64,000 nt of DNA. It comes from Roseiarcus sp963829505 (GTDB lineage Bacteria; Pseudomonadota; Alphaproteobacteria; Rhizobiales; Beijerinckiaceae). The stretch's first letter is position 1. Each line of letters opens with the position of its first letter. Under the pieces are notes generated by a model, which was given only the letters and a program-made list of their open reading frames with translations, was not told the origin of the DNA and searched no databases. This document shows positions 26,155 through 34,709 of this stretch, in pieces. Made by a program: the position numbers and the translations under genes. The DNA is taken from NCBI GenBank assembly GCA_963829505.1, contig CAWHIL010000001.1, positions 1,736,001-1,800,000 of the forward strand. Direction: 5' to 3'.

Positions 26155-26352
26155 CAGACGGGCTCCGGCCTCCGCCTCGAACTATATAGGCGAGGAAGCC
26201 GGACAATCCAGAACCGAGCCCGCAAAGAAGCCCGCCCACCGGGGAAGAGCGATGGCGCCGGCGAAAGGCGTTATCCGTGAGATCTCAGCAAATCGGGGCA
26301 GGCGGGGGGGGGTCAAGCTCCTGGAAGAAAGGGATCGGCCGGCGTCTTGACG

Positions 26353-26628
26353 TTACTGCCGATATTGCTGGATGCGGGTCGTGCGCAGGCCGGGGAGGCC
26401 GTGTTGATCGATCGAAACCTGCCAGCTCAGGAATTCGTCGACCGTCAGTGTGTAGCGTGCGCAGGCCTCATCGAGCGACAACAGTCCGCCGCGCACGGCC
26501 GCCACGACCTCCGCCTTGCGGCGGATGACCCAGCGGCGGGTGTCGGGAGGGGGCAAGTCCGCCACGGTTAGAGGACTTCCGTCCGGACCGATGACGTATT
26601 TAACCCTCGGCCGCATGACATCGCTCAT
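26353..26628 (-). CDS. sciP: CtrA inhibitor SciP (DUF1153)
   Basis: 91-residue helix-turn-helix protein that in Caulobacter binds CtrA and represses CtrA-dependent transcription in G1. The sequence around RPRVKYVIGPDG, LPPPDTRRWVIRRKAEVVA, GLLSLDEACARYTLTVDEFL and GLRTTRIQQYR is nearly invariant across alphaproteobacteria. Start at 26628 (MSDVM) or 26616; the longer frame to 26730 is non-homologous. A near-consensus CtrA box lies about 53 bases upstream. Confidence 0.95.
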   Translation of the reverse strand: MSDVMRPRVKYVIGPDGSPLTVADLPPPDTRRWVIRRKAEVVAAVRGGLLSLDEACARYTLTVDEFLSWQVSIDQHGLPGLRTTRIQQYRQ

Positions 26629-26680
26629 GAAACGCCCACTCGTACGCTTGACTCGACCACGCAAAGATAAGGACGGCGTT

Positions 26681-26695
26681 TTAAATTTACCTAAA
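26681..26695 (-). promoter_or_regulatory. Near-consensus CtrA box upstream of sciP
   Basis: TTAA-N7-TAAA on the plus strand (26681-26695), one mismatch from the TTAA-N7-TTAA consensus. It sits in a locally AT-rich patch. A CcrM-type GANTC site (GACTC, 26650-26654) lies between it and the gene. SciP is a known CtrA target in Caulobacter. Confidence 0.5.
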
Positions 26696-26881
26696 CGGCA
26701 GGGCGCCAAAACCACGCGGCCGTGTCTCAAAACGCAAGCCGGCCCCGTCGCTCCCAGCGTTTGGGGTGTCGATCCAGGACATATCTCAGGCCGCGTCCGT
26801 GAATCTGGCGTCCCTCTGTCGCAATCTGGCGCCGGCCTGGTATTTCGGCTATAAACTCGGCTCCTCGGACCTTATGCTCTC

Positions 26882-28090
26882 ATGAACGCCCAGGGCCGGC
26901 TTTTCGCCGGGCAAGATGCGATGATTGCGACCTCCGCCGCGCACGTCCCGGACGGCGCGCTGAACAGTCTTGGCCTCGACAAGCCTCCAGCGGACACGCG
27001 CGTCGTCGTCGCCATGTCCGGCGGGGTCGATTCGTCGGTCGTCGCGGCGCTCCTCGCCGATGAAGGATATGACGTCGTCGGCGTCACCATGCAGCTCTAC
27101 GACCATGGCGAGGCGACCCATCGCAAGGGGTCGTGCTGCGCCGGCCAGGATATTCACGACGCCCGCGACGTGGCCGAGCGCATCGGAATTCCCCATTACG
27201 TTCTGGATTACGAGGCGCGCTTTCGCGAGAAAGTGATCGAGCCGTTCGCCCGAGCCTATGTGTCCGGCGAGACGCCAATCCCCTGCGTGGCCTGCAATCA
27301 GCACCTCAAGTTCGCCGATCTTTTCGCGGCGTCGCACGACCTCGGGGCGGACCTGCTCGCCACCGGCCACTATGTGGCGTCGCGGGAGGCGGAGGGCGGC
27401 CGCAGCCTCTATCGCGCCGCCGACGCCGAGCGCGACCAGAGCTATTTTCTGTTCGCCACGACCAAGGAGCAGCTTCGGCGCGTCCGTTTCCCGCTCGGCG
27501 GAATGGCGAAGCCCCAGGTGCGCGCACTGGCCCGCCGCTTCGGCCTCATCAACGCGGAGAAGGCGGACAGCCAGGATATCTGCTTCGTGCCGACCGGCCA
27601 TTACAGCGATCTGATCGAGCGGCTGATGCCGGGCGCGGCGACGCCGGGCGATATCGTCGATGCTGCCGGGCGGGTGCTCGGGCGCCATTCCGGCATCGTC
27701 CATTACACGATCGGCCAGAGGCGGGGCCTCGGCGTGCCCTCGACCGAGCCGCTCTACGTCGTCGGACTGGACGCCGGACGGGCGCGGGTGATCGTTGGGC
27801 CACGCTCCGCGCTGGCGCGGACGCGGCTCAAGCTCCGCTCCCTCAACTGGATCGGGGACGGCGAGCTCGCCGATTTGCCGGCTGAAGGTCGTTCGATCGC
27901 GGCCCGGGTGCGGTCGACGCGCCCGCCCGCGCCGGCGCTCCTGACGCCGGGGGGCGAAGTCGAGTTTGTCGAGCCGGAAAGCGGCGTGTCGCCCGGACAA
28001 GCCTGCGTCTTTTACAAGTTCGGCAAGCGCCGGGGCGCGCGTTCTGGGCGGCGGCTTCATCGTCGCCGCATGACCCGAGGACCCTTCTGA
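26882..28090 (+). CDS. mnmA: tRNA-specific 2-thiouridylase, C-terminal end frameshifted
   Basis: Thiolates U34 of Lys, Glu and Gln tRNAs. PP-loop AMSGGVDSSV binds ATP; the catalytic cysteines sit in PCVACNQHLKF and SQDICFVP. The frame is intact for about 380 residues. The family ending (GARVLGGGFIVAA, stop at 28071-28073) lies in the next frame. One extra A at 28025-28026 (GGCAAGCGCC, where GGCAGCGCC fits) explains it. As written, the last 20 residues are arginine-rich junk and the ORF overruns to 28090. The N-terminal extension of about 35 residues is common in Hyphomicrobiales. Confidence 0.93.
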   Translation: MNAQGRLFAGQDAMIATSAAHVPDGALNSLGLDKPPADTRVVVAMSGGVDSSVVAALLADEGYDVVGVTMQLYDHGEATHRKGSCCAGQDIHDARDVAERIGIPHYVLDYEARFREKVIEPFARAYVSGETPIPCVACNQHLKFADLFAASHDLGADLLATGHYVASREAEGGRSLYRAADAERDQSYFLFATTKEQLRRVRFPLGGMAKPQVRALARRFGLINAEKADSQDICFVPTGHYSDLIERLMPGAATPGDIVDAAGRVLGRHSGIVHYTIGQRRGLGVPSTEPLYVVGLDAGRARVIVGPRSALARTRLKLRSLNWIGDGELADLPAEGRSIAARVRSTRPPAPALLTPGGEVEFVEPESGVSPGQACVFYKFGKRRGARSGRRLHRRRMTRGPF

Positions 28091-28091
28091 C

Positions 28092-28298
28092 ATGTTCGAG
28101 TCCGATGAGGAGGCCGGTTCCGCCGGAAAGCGAAAGATCCGGGTCTCGCACGAGATCGGCCAGATCCTCGACGACCTGTCCTCCGCCGAACTCGCCGAGC
28201 GGATCGGGCTCCTTCGGTCGGAGATCCAGCGGCTCGAGCGCGCCATCGAGGCGCGCGGCGCGACCCGCGCGGCGGCCGACGCGGCCTTCAGGCCTTAA
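28092..28298 (+). CDS. DUF1192 small protein
   Basis: 68 residues, acidic N-terminus followed by a predicted coiled coil: LDDLSSAELAERIGLLRSEIQRLERAIEARG. Matches the DUF1192 family, which in Hyphomicrobiales is often found just upstream of the DUF1465/RcdA gene. No catalytic features. Starts shortly after mnmA, 19 bases past the restored stop. Confidence 0.8.
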   Translation: MFESDEEAGSAGKRKIRVSHEIGQILDDLSSAELAERIGLLRSEIQRLERAIEARGATRAAADAAFRP

Positions 28299-28393
28299 CA
28301 ATAATAGAGAATGGGCCTTTGGGTACGCCGACGCCCGTTCCTGCGGGCTTTCCGGCTATTTTTTGGTTGCCCAGGCGTTCCGGAACGTTAACT

Positions 28394-28408
28394 TTAATTC
28401 TCGGTTAA
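28394..28408 (+). promoter_or_regulatory. Perfect CtrA-binding box upstream of rcdA
   Basis: TTAA-TTCTCGG-TTAA, an exact match to the TTAA-N7-TTAA full site, 92 bases upstream of the rcdA ATG. A TATATTC hexamer-like element follows at 28433-28439 and could be a -10. Such a site is rare by chance in DNA this GC-rich. In Caulobacter, rcdA is CtrA-activated. Confidence 0.72.
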
Positions 28409-28499
28409 AGCGACGCGGCCGCCGTCCGGGCCGTATATTCCCGGCGTGATCTTTTGCGGCGCTGAGCCGTCGGCGGTCTGGGCGACCGGAGTAACGCGC

Positions 28500-29048
28500 A
28501 TGATTCGACGCTACGACGGCTGGAAGAGACTTCCGACGACCCTTGGCCCGGCGCAGGACGCGGTCGCCCTCGTGCATCGCTTCACGGCCTCGCCCGCTTT
28601 CAACGCCCTGTTTCGCCAAGGCATGGACCTGGTCGAGGAATCGGCCGCCTATCTCGACGGCCCGGGGCGCGAGGAATCGCGGGCGTTGCCGCGCGCTGCG
28701 GGGCTCGCCTACGCCACCGAGAGCATGCGGCTGACGACCCGCCTGATGCAGATCGCTTCCTGGCTCCTGCTCCAGCGTGCGGTGAAGGAGGGAGAACTGA
28801 CGCCGAGTCAGGCCCTGACCGAGCGCCACCGGGTGAAGCTCGCCCGGCAGGGGGTCGCGTGCGCCCCGGAGCTTTTCGACGCGCTTCCGGCGACCTTGCG
28901 CGATCTAAGCCGCCGCTCGTTGCGGATGCAGGAACGGGTCATCCACCTCAACCAGGGGCTGCTCAGCGCCCGGGCGCCCGCCGCTCCCATCCCGGAAAGT
29001 TTCGTGGCGGCGCAGGTCGAACGGCTGCGGACGGCGTTTTCGCCCTGA
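28500..29048 (+). CDS. rcdA: DUF1465 protein, RcdA-type regulator of CtrA degradation
   Basis: 182 residues, all-helical. In Caulobacter RcdA acts as an adaptor bringing CtrA to ClpXP. Conserved DUF1465 segments: SPAFNALFRQGMDLVEE, YATESMRLTTRLMQIASWLL, and LCALQ-type helix LPATLRDLSRRSLRMQERVIHL near the C-terminus. The ATG at 28500 is preferred to 28446. Together with sciP 1.9 kb away and CtrA-type boxes before both, this is a small cell-cycle cluster. Confidence 0.88.
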   Translation: MIRRYDGWKRLPTTLGPAQDAVALVHRFTASPAFNALFRQGMDLVEESAAYLDGPGREESRALPRAAGLAYATESMRLTTRLMQIASWLLLQRAVKEGELTPSQALTERHRVKLARQGVACAPELFDALPATLRDLSRRSLRMQERVIHLNQGLLSARAPAAPIPESFVAAQVERLRTAFSP

Positions 29049-29164
29049 CCGCGAAGCGGGAAAGGCCGACTTTGGACGGGCCTTCTTACGCCGGCGGACG
29101 CTTGCCTCCGCCCGGATTTGGCCGCATGTCTCGGTAAGACAGTTCGACCCCGACTGCTCAACTC

Positions 29165-29812
29165 ATGCCGCCTGAACCTTTCGATCCGCCCTCCTGCTCG
29201 ATCTATCTCGTCACGCCTCCGCTTTCTGCGGCCGCGGCGCCTGCCTTCGCGAGGGTCTTCGCCGAAGTTCTCGGCGCCGTTCCCGTGGCGAGCGCGCGCG
29301 TCCGCTTCGAGGCCGGGGCCGAAGGCGACGCGAGGGCGATCGTCGCGCCGCTGCTCGAATCCGCTTCTCGAGAAGACTGCGCGCTGATCCTGGACGGCGA
29401 TCCGCGGCGCGCGGCGCGCCTCGGCGCCGACGGCGCGCATGCCGAGGGACCGGGCGATGCGCTTGACGCGGCGCTCGAGAGTTTGAAGCCGGATCGGATC
29501 GTGGGGGCCGGAGGCCTGCGGACGAAGGATGACGCGATGACCGCGGGAGAGAAGGGCGCCGACTACGTGATGTTCGGAGAGCCCGACGGGAAGGGTCCGC
29601 CCATGCCGCCCGAACAGCTGATCGAACGTGTCGCCTGGTGGGCGGAGATTTTTCGAACGCCGTGCGTCGCCTACGCCGATTCGATCGAGACGGCGCGCCG
29701 TCTCGCCGAGGCCGGCGCGGATTTCGTCGCCGTCGATGACGCCGTTTTCGGCGCTCCCTCCGCTGTGGCGGCCGCGCGCGCGCTCCATGCGGCGCTTGCG
29801 GCGCCGGCGTGA
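29165..29812 (+). CDS. Thiamine-phosphate-synthase-like protein
   Basis: 215 residues with a TIM-barrel ThiE-type pattern: IYLVTPP at strand 1, ALILDGDPRRAARLGADGAH in the middle and GADYVMFGEP, ADSIETARRLAEAGADFVAVDDAVF towards the end. The canonical ThiE motif DGVHLGQ is replaced by DGAHAEGP, so pyrimidine/diphosphate binding may be altered. No other thiamine genes are nearby. It overlaps the SEL1-repeat gene by TGATG. Either a divergent ThiE or a paralogue with another role. Confidence 0.65.
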   Translation: MPPEPFDPPSCSIYLVTPPLSAAAAPAFARVFAEVLGAVPVASARVRFEAGAEGDARAIVAPLLESASREDCALILDGDPRRAARLGADGAHAEGPGDALDAALESLKPDRIVGAGGLRTKDDAMTAGEKGADYVMFGEPDGKGPPMPPEQLIERVAWWAEIFRTPCVAYADSIETARRLAEAGADFVAVDDAVFGAPSAVAAARALHAALAAPA

Positions 29813-30816
29813 TGAAGCGTCTGCCGATCCTGGCCGCCGTGGCGACGGCGCTTGCCGGCGCCGCCGCCGCGCAGGCGCCCGTTCCGCTTCCCGCAGCGCC
29901 TGGCTCGCTAACGGGCCCGGCGCCCGCGCCGGCCCCCGGGCTCCCCTCGCCGCTCCCCCCGCGGGCCGACGGGAAGGCGCCGGACATGGCGTTTGGCGCC
30001 TATCAGAGGGGCAACTATCTTTTCGCGCTGGAGGAAGCCGAGCGGCGTCTCGACGAGTTTCCGCGCGACGCTGCGGCGATGACCCTGATCGGCGTCCTCT
30101 ATCGCGATGGGGCTGCGGAAGGAAAGAACGATCTCGAAGCGTCGCACTGGTTCCGCCTGGCGAGCAATCTTGGCGATCCGCAGGCGGCTTATGAACTTGG
30201 AGTCCTGCTGCTCGAGGGCGCCGAGGGCGTGCCGAAGGACCGGGACGGCGCCAAGGCGCAGTTCGAGCGCGCCGCGGCTCGCGACAATGCGGCGGCGCTC
30301 TACAATCTCGGCGTGATGGCGCTCGATTCGTCGGGCGGGCGGAAGCCCGACTACGCCGCAGCGTCCCGATATTTCCTGCGTTCCGCCAACGCCGGCTACG
30401 ACGACGGCGCCTATTCCTACGGCGTCATGCTGCGCGAGGGCAAAGGCGTGCCGCAGGACCTCGCCGAAGGCGCGAAATGGCTGAAGCGCGCCTCCGACGC
30501 CGGCGTCATCGCCGGCGAGGTGGAATATTCGATCATGCTGTTCAACGGCGAGGGCGTCCCCAAGGATCAGCCCGGCGCCGTCTCGATCCTGCGGGTGGCC
30601 GCGGCCAAGGGCAATCCGATCGCCCAGAACCGCCTGGCGCATCTCTATGTGGACGGCGCCGTCGTCGGCCGCGACCTCGCAAGGGCTGCGGCCTTCAACG
30701 CCTTCGCCAAGGCGGGGGGTCTCGAGGATCAGTCCCTCGACGTGGCGACGGCGAACCTCACCGCGGACGAGCGCAGCCGCTTCACGCGGATCGTTCGCGG
30801 ATTGATCGCAAAGTAA
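29812..30816 (+). CDS. Secreted SEL1-repeat protein
   Basis: 334 residues. A signal peptide (KRLPILAAVATALAGAAAAQA, cleaved near residue 20) and a proline-rich linker precede about six SEL1-like repeats, each with the Gx(A/E)xWxxxAxxxGxxxAxxxLG pattern (for example DPQAAYELGVLLLEGAEGV, DDGAYSYGVMLREGKGV). Probably a periplasmic scaffold for protein-protein contacts. Translationally coupled to the ThiE-like gene by overlapping TGATG. Confidence 0.85.
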   Translation: MKRLPILAAVATALAGAAAAQAPVPLPAAPGSLTGPAPAPAPGLPSPLPPRADGKAPDMAFGAYQRGNYLFALEEAERRLDEFPRDAAAMTLIGVLYRDGAAEGKNDLEASHWFRLASNLGDPQAAYELGVLLLEGAEGVPKDRDGAKAQFERAAARDNAAALYNLGVMALDSSGGRKPDYAAASRYFLRSANAGYDDGAYSYGVMLREGKGVPQDLAEGAKWLKRASDAGVIAGEVEYSIMLFNGEGVPKDQPGAVSILRVAAAKGNPIAQNRLAHLYVDGAVVGRDLARAAAFNAFAKAGGLEDQSLDVATANLTADERSRFTRIVRGLIAK

Positions 30817-31013
30817 CTTCGGCCGGGCGCGGGAGAGGGGGCGCATCGCCGAATGCCGCTTTTTCGGCGGACTGACGCTGCGGCGCTCTCATCCTGTTGA
30901 GGCTTCGTTCACCACTTGCCGGCGATACCGGGACGTTGTCCTGCGGGGCGCGGCCGACTGAAGCGCGTCTGGGCGCTCCTCGGCGGAGCGCCTCGTTCTC
31001 GCCGGGGATTCCG

Positions 31014-31481
31014 ATGCTCTTCCGTCTGTTTCTCGCCCTCGCCTTCGTTGCGGCCTTCGGCGCGACGCCCCTCCGCGCGGAGCCGAGATCGAAGCTCCTC
31101 GCCGTGGTGCTCGACCAGGCGAAGGTCGAGAAGCTGCCGGAGGGCGTCGCGACGCTCATTGTCGGCAACCCGATGATCGCGGACGTGACCATGGTGAAAT
31201 CGGGCGGAGCGATGGTCGTGACCGGGAAGGGCTACGGGCAGACGAACCTCATCGCGCTCGACGCCGGCGGGGACGTGCTCCTCGACCAGGAGTTGCGCGT
31301 GCTCCCGGCAAAAACGGTGGTAGTGTTGCAGAACGGCTCCTCCCACATATCCTATGCCTGCAACCCCGACTGCATGCCCACGGTGCACCTTGGCGACGAT
31401 TCCAAGAGCTTCAACGACGCGAGCGGCGAGATCGCGAGCCGCAACGGCTCGGCCACGTCAGGCGCGGTCGCGAACAAGTAG
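31014..31481 (+). CDS. Pilus assembly (CpaC N-terminal domain) protein
   Basis: 155 residues with a signal peptide (LFRLFLALAFVAAFGATPLRA). It matches the N-terminal domain found in CpaC/RhcC secretin-type pilus proteins: LPEGVATLIVGNPMIADVTMV and AMVVTGKGYGQTNLIALD. It lacks the secretin barrel, so it is a stand-alone domain protein; such genes occur apart from flp pilus loci in Hyphomicrobiales. The C-terminal 25 residues are Ser/Asn-rich. A role in pilus or envelope assembly is inferred. Confidence 0.75.
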   Translation: MLFRLFLALAFVAAFGATPLRAEPRSKLLAVVLDQAKVEKLPEGVATLIVGNPMIADVTMVKSGGAMVVTGKGYGQTNLIALDAGGDVLLDQELRVLPAKTVVVLQNGSSHISYACNPDCMPTVHLGDDSKSFNDASGEIASRNGSATSGAVANK

Positions 31482-31502
31482 CCTTCCCGCCCCGGGGCGC
31501 CG

Positions 31503-32279
31503 TTGCGAAGCCTGACCTTCGAGGAGCCCCTTTCCCGCGCCGCCGTCTGGTCCCGCCGGCTGGCCGTCTTCGCCCTCCTTGTGGCCGCGGTCGGGGTGCT
31601 TCTTGCACGGATCCGCGCGGCCGACGCCGAGTCGGCGCTGATTGTGTTCGCCGCCGCCCTGGTTGTCGCCGGTCTCGCGATTCTCCTTTCGGCCGCCGCA
31701 GCCTCGACGATCTGGCGTGACGGGCTCCGCGGCGCGGGGCAGGCCTTTCTCGGCTTCGCGCTCGCCGCCGCGCTTGTCGCCTATCCGGCCTATCTCGGCG
31801 CGCTCGCCTTCGGCCTGCCGAAGATCAACGACGTCTCGACCGATCTCGCCTCTCCACCGCCGTTCCTCGCCTCCGCAAAGGCGCGGGCGGCGGGAGCGGG
31901 GCTTGAGCCGCCGCCCGCCAGCGAAGCGGCGCGCGCGGCCCAGCGGGCCGCCTACCCCGACCTGCAGCCGGTCAAGGTCGAGATGGACGTGCTCGCAGCC
32001 TATCGGCTGGCGCTCTCGGTCGCGACCGATCTCGGCTGGCGCGTCGTCGACCTTCAGCCGCCGGGTCCCCAGGGCGCCACGGCGGAAATTCAGGCCCTCG
32101 ACCGCACGCGGATCTTCGGCTTCCCGAACGACATCGTCATCCGCGTCAAACCGGGTCCGACTTCGACGACGATCGATCTCCGCTCGGTTTCGCACGTCGG
32201 ACAGCATGATTTCGGGGCGGGCGCCTACCGCATCCGCGCGTTCGTCACCGCCCTCAAGGAAGCACAGATCGAAAAGTGA
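31503..32279 (+). CDS. DUF1499 membrane protein
   Basis: 258 residues from TTG 31503. Three TM helices (about 18-36, 44-66, 78-100) precede a soluble DUF1499 domain with YPDLQPVKVEMDVLAAYRLAL, RIFGFPNDIVIRVKP and IDLRSVSHVGQHDFG. The start is uncertain because no ATG is near, but the following residues fit. Function unknown. 21 bases downstream of the CpaC-like gene, likely cotranscribed. Confidence 0.8.
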   Translation: MRSLTFEEPLSRAAVWSRRLAVFALLVAAVGVLLARIRAADAESALIVFAAALVVAGLAILLSAAAASTIWRDGLRGAGQAFLGFALAAALVAYPAYLGALAFGLPKINDVSTDLASPPPFLASAKARAAGAGLEPPPASEAARAAQRAAYPDLQPVKVEMDVLAAYRLALSVATDLGWRVVDLQPPGPQGATAEIQALDRTRIFGFPNDIVIRVKPGPTSTTIDLRSVSHVGQHDFGAGAYRIRAFVTALKEAQIEK

Positions 32280-32301
32280 CCGTCGCGGCGCCTAAATCGC
32301 C

Positions 32302-33204
32302 TCACGCGAGCCTGTAGCGCGCCTCGCCTTCGCTGGAAGTCTCGGCGACGAGGCCGCGCCCACCGAGATCGAGCAGATGGGCGAGCGTCGACAGGCCCGC
32401 GCCCCGCACGAGCTTTGGGTCAAGTCCGGCGTAGACTCTCGCGACCAGCTCCGGAACCGTCGCCGCCCCGTCGCCGAGCGCGGCGAGAATCGAGGCCTCG
32501 CGCAGGCGGCGGTGGTTCGCCAGCGCCCGCACGTAGCGCTGCGGGTCTGTGACAGGCCCGCCGTGGCCCGGCCAATACACCCGCTCGGCGCGGGCCCGCA
32601 CCTTGTCGAGCGAGGCCATATAAGCGCTCATCGAACCGTCGGGCGGGATCACGACCGAGGTCGACCACGCCATGACGTGATCGCCAGAGAAGAGCGAGCC
32701 CTCCTCGAGAAGCGCAAACGAGAGGTGGTTGGCGCAATGGCCGGGCGTCGCGACCGCCTCGAGGGCGAATCCGTGCGCCTCGAAACGCTCGCCGTCGGCA
32801 AGGACATGATCGGGGGCGTAGGCGAGGTCGTGGGAATCGGCGCCGTCGTCGCCATCACGCCCGGGTTCGAACGGCGCGGCCCCGACGATCCGCGCCCCGG
32901 TCGCCTGCTTGAGCTTGCCGGCCAGCACGCTGTGATCGCGGTGCGTGTGTGTGACGAGGATGGCCTGGATCGACTCGCCTCTCGTCGCGTCGAGAATGGC
33001 GGCCAGATGCGTGTCGTCGCCCGGGCCTGGATCGATCACCGCAACCGCGCCATGACCGACGATATAGGTGCAGGTCCCGTTGAAGGTGAACGGCGACGGG
33101 TTCGGCGCAACGAGGCGGCGCACCAGGGGCGAGAGCGCCGTCGTCTCGCGCGGAGGGGGCGTGCGTCCGCCGGCGAAGAGGTCGGGTTCCGTCCCGTCGG
33201 CCAT
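32302..33204 (-). CDS. Metallo-beta-lactamase-fold hydrolase
   Basis: 300 residues. The zinc-binding motif THTHRDHS (HxHxDH), then GHCANHLSF, SGDHVMAW and a C-terminal histidine in YWPGHGGPV. A winged-helix-like C-terminal domain (LREASILAALGDGAATVPELVARVY) follows. This resembles the LACTB2/endoribonuclease-like and hydroxyacylglutathione-hydrolase-like group; the exact reaction cannot be read. Convergent with the DUF1499 gene and divergent from the thioesterase. Confidence 0.85.
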   Translation of the reverse strand: MADGTEPDLFAGGRTPPPRETTALSPLVRRLVAPNPSPFTFNGTCTYIVGHGAVAVIDPGPGDDTHLAAILDATRGESIQAILVTHTHRDHSVLAGKLKQATGARIVGAAPFEPGRDGDDGADSHDLAYAPDHVLADGERFEAHGFALEAVATPGHCANHLSFALLEEGSLFSGDHVMAWSTSVVIPPDGSMSAYMASLDKVRARAERVYWPGHGGPVTDPQRYVRALANHRRLREASILAALGDGAATVPELVARVYAGLDPKLVRGAGLSTLAHLLDLGGRGLVAETSSEGEARYRLA

Positions 33205-33382
33205 GCGCTTTCCCTAACGCGACGCGAGCGGTCGCCTTGTCATGATAGACCGCCCCGGATAAGACGCGAAGCCGATCGCTTTCCAGGATTTGCGCTTCCA
33301 TGATCGAGGCAGGCAAAGACTCCAACGCCGCTTGCGCGGGAGCGTGGCCCGCAGCGTCCCCGCGTCCAGTCCGGCCCCGCCA

Positions 33383-33832
33383 ATGACCGCGGCGACCGAA
33401 CGCGAGGCGCCGCCTGGTCGCGCGGCGTTCAGGCGGTTCCACACGATCGCCACACGCTGGAGCGACAACGACGTCTACGGTCATCTCAACAATGTGGTCT
33501 ATTATTCGCTGTTCGACACGGCGGTGAACGCCATCCTGATCGAGGGGGGCCACCTCGATCCGGCGTCAAGTCCCATTGTCGGACTCGTGGTGGAGACCAG
33601 CTGCCGATATTTTTCCAGCCTGTCCTATCCCGACCCTGCCGAAGTCGGGACAGCGGTCGAGCACCTCGGGCGCAGTTCGGTCCGCTACCGTCTCGGCGTA
33701 TTCGGCGCCGGCGCGCCCGCCGCAGCGGCCGCTGGAAGATTCACCCACGTCTATGTCGATCGCAAGACCAACCGGCCGGTCCCGATTCCGGACGGGCATC
33801 GCAGGCTCATGGAGAGCCTCAAGGTGGCGTGA
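33383..33832 (+). CDS. Acyl-CoA thioesterase, 4HBT family
   Basis: 149 residues, hot-dog fold. The motif RWSDNDVYGHLNNVVYYSLFD carries the conserved aspartate of the 4-hydroxybenzoyl-CoA thioesterase (YbgC/FadM) group. ATG 33383 is preferred since the longer frame adds basic sequence. Sits between the MBL-fold hydrolase and the PPTase, with 51 bases to the latter. Hydrolyses acyl-CoA; chain preference unknown. Confidence 0.85.
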   Translation: MTAATEREAPPGRAAFRRFHTIATRWSDNDVYGHLNNVVYYSLFDTAVNAILIEGGHLDPASSPIVGLVVETSCRYFSSLSYPDPAEVGTAVEHLGRSSVRYRLGVFGAGAPAAAAAGRFTHVYVDRKTNRPVPIPDGHRRLMESLKVA

Positions 33833-33883
33833 GGCGGCCCGCGCGCTCGCAGGCGCCCGCGGCTGCCGCTATTCTCACCGAAC

Positions 33884-34588
33884 ATGACCGACATCTTCGC
33901 CAGAGCCCGCGATCCGGACGTCTTTCCGCCGGCGGTGTCGCAATTCAGCGTGATCGTTCCCGACGAGGCGTCGGCGCTGCGGCGCGCGGACGAACCCGGC
34001 CTGCCCCCCACGCTCGCCGGAGCGACCCCGAAGCGAAAACTCGAGTTTCTTGCGGGACGATTCTGCGCCAGGCGTGCGATCGAGCGGATCGGCCTCACGG
34101 TCGCCCCAGCCGCGCTCGCGCGCGACATCGATGGCGTTCCGGTCTGGCCGGATGGCGTCGTCGGGTCGATCGCGCACGCTGGCCGTCACGCGACGGCGGC
34201 CGTCGCCAAGGCCAGCGAAGCTTTCGGCCTCGGGGTCGATGTCGAGGCCGTCATGAGCGAACAGGCCGCGGCGGAGATCGCCGGCCTCGTCGCTTCGGAG
34301 GAAGAGACGCGGTTCGTCGCGGAGGCGCTCCGTCTCGCCCGCCTCGAGACCTTGACCCTCGTCTTTTCGATCAAGGAGAGCGTCTTCAAGGCGCTCTTTC
34401 CGCCGACCCGCCGACACTTCGACTACCTCGATTGCGCGGTCGTCGGCGTCGATCCGGACGAGCGGCGCTTCGCCGTGCGTTTCCGGCCTCCCTTCGACGC
34501 GGCTTACGACGTTCAGGAGGTGCCGGGACGCTACGAACTTTCCGACGGCGAGGTCTGGACAGGCGCCTTCGTCCCCGCCAGGCGGTGA
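33884..34588 (+). CDS. 4'-phosphopantetheinyl transferase
   Basis: Sfp/EntD-type enzyme that transfers phosphopantetheine from CoA to a serine of carrier proteins. 234 residues. Magnesium-binding GLGVDVEAV and the helix FSIKESVFKALFP are diagnostic; the N-terminal FLAGRFCARRAI also fits EntD-like members. No NRPS or PKS is in the window. The only carrier protein seen is the ACP at 47.4-47.7 kb, a plausible client. Confidence 0.9.
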   Translation: MTDIFARARDPDVFPPAVSQFSVIVPDEASALRRADEPGLPPTLAGATPKRKLEFLAGRFCARRAIERIGLTVAPAALARDIDGVPVWPDGVVGSIAHAGRHATAAVAKASEAFGLGVDVEAVMSEQAAAEIAGLVASEEETRFVAEALRLARLETLTLVFSIKESVFKALFPPTRRHFDYLDCAVVGVDPDERRFAVRFRPPFDAAYDVQEVPGRYELSDGEVWTGAFVPARR

Positions 34589-34709
34589 AGCTTCAACAAA
34601 GCGACGGGACAGTCAGGCTTGAACCCGGCCGCGCTTTGGGGCATAGGAGCGCCTCCGAATTCCTTCGCCGCGGGTCCATGGCCTTGCGGACACAGCCGTT
34701 GGTGTTGCC

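Noticed and set aside
26304..26312. Run of nine G bases upstream of the adenylate cyclase
   Set aside because: No reading frame depends on it; could be phase-variable promoter spacing but nothing supports that, and homopolymer length is unreliable in this assembly.
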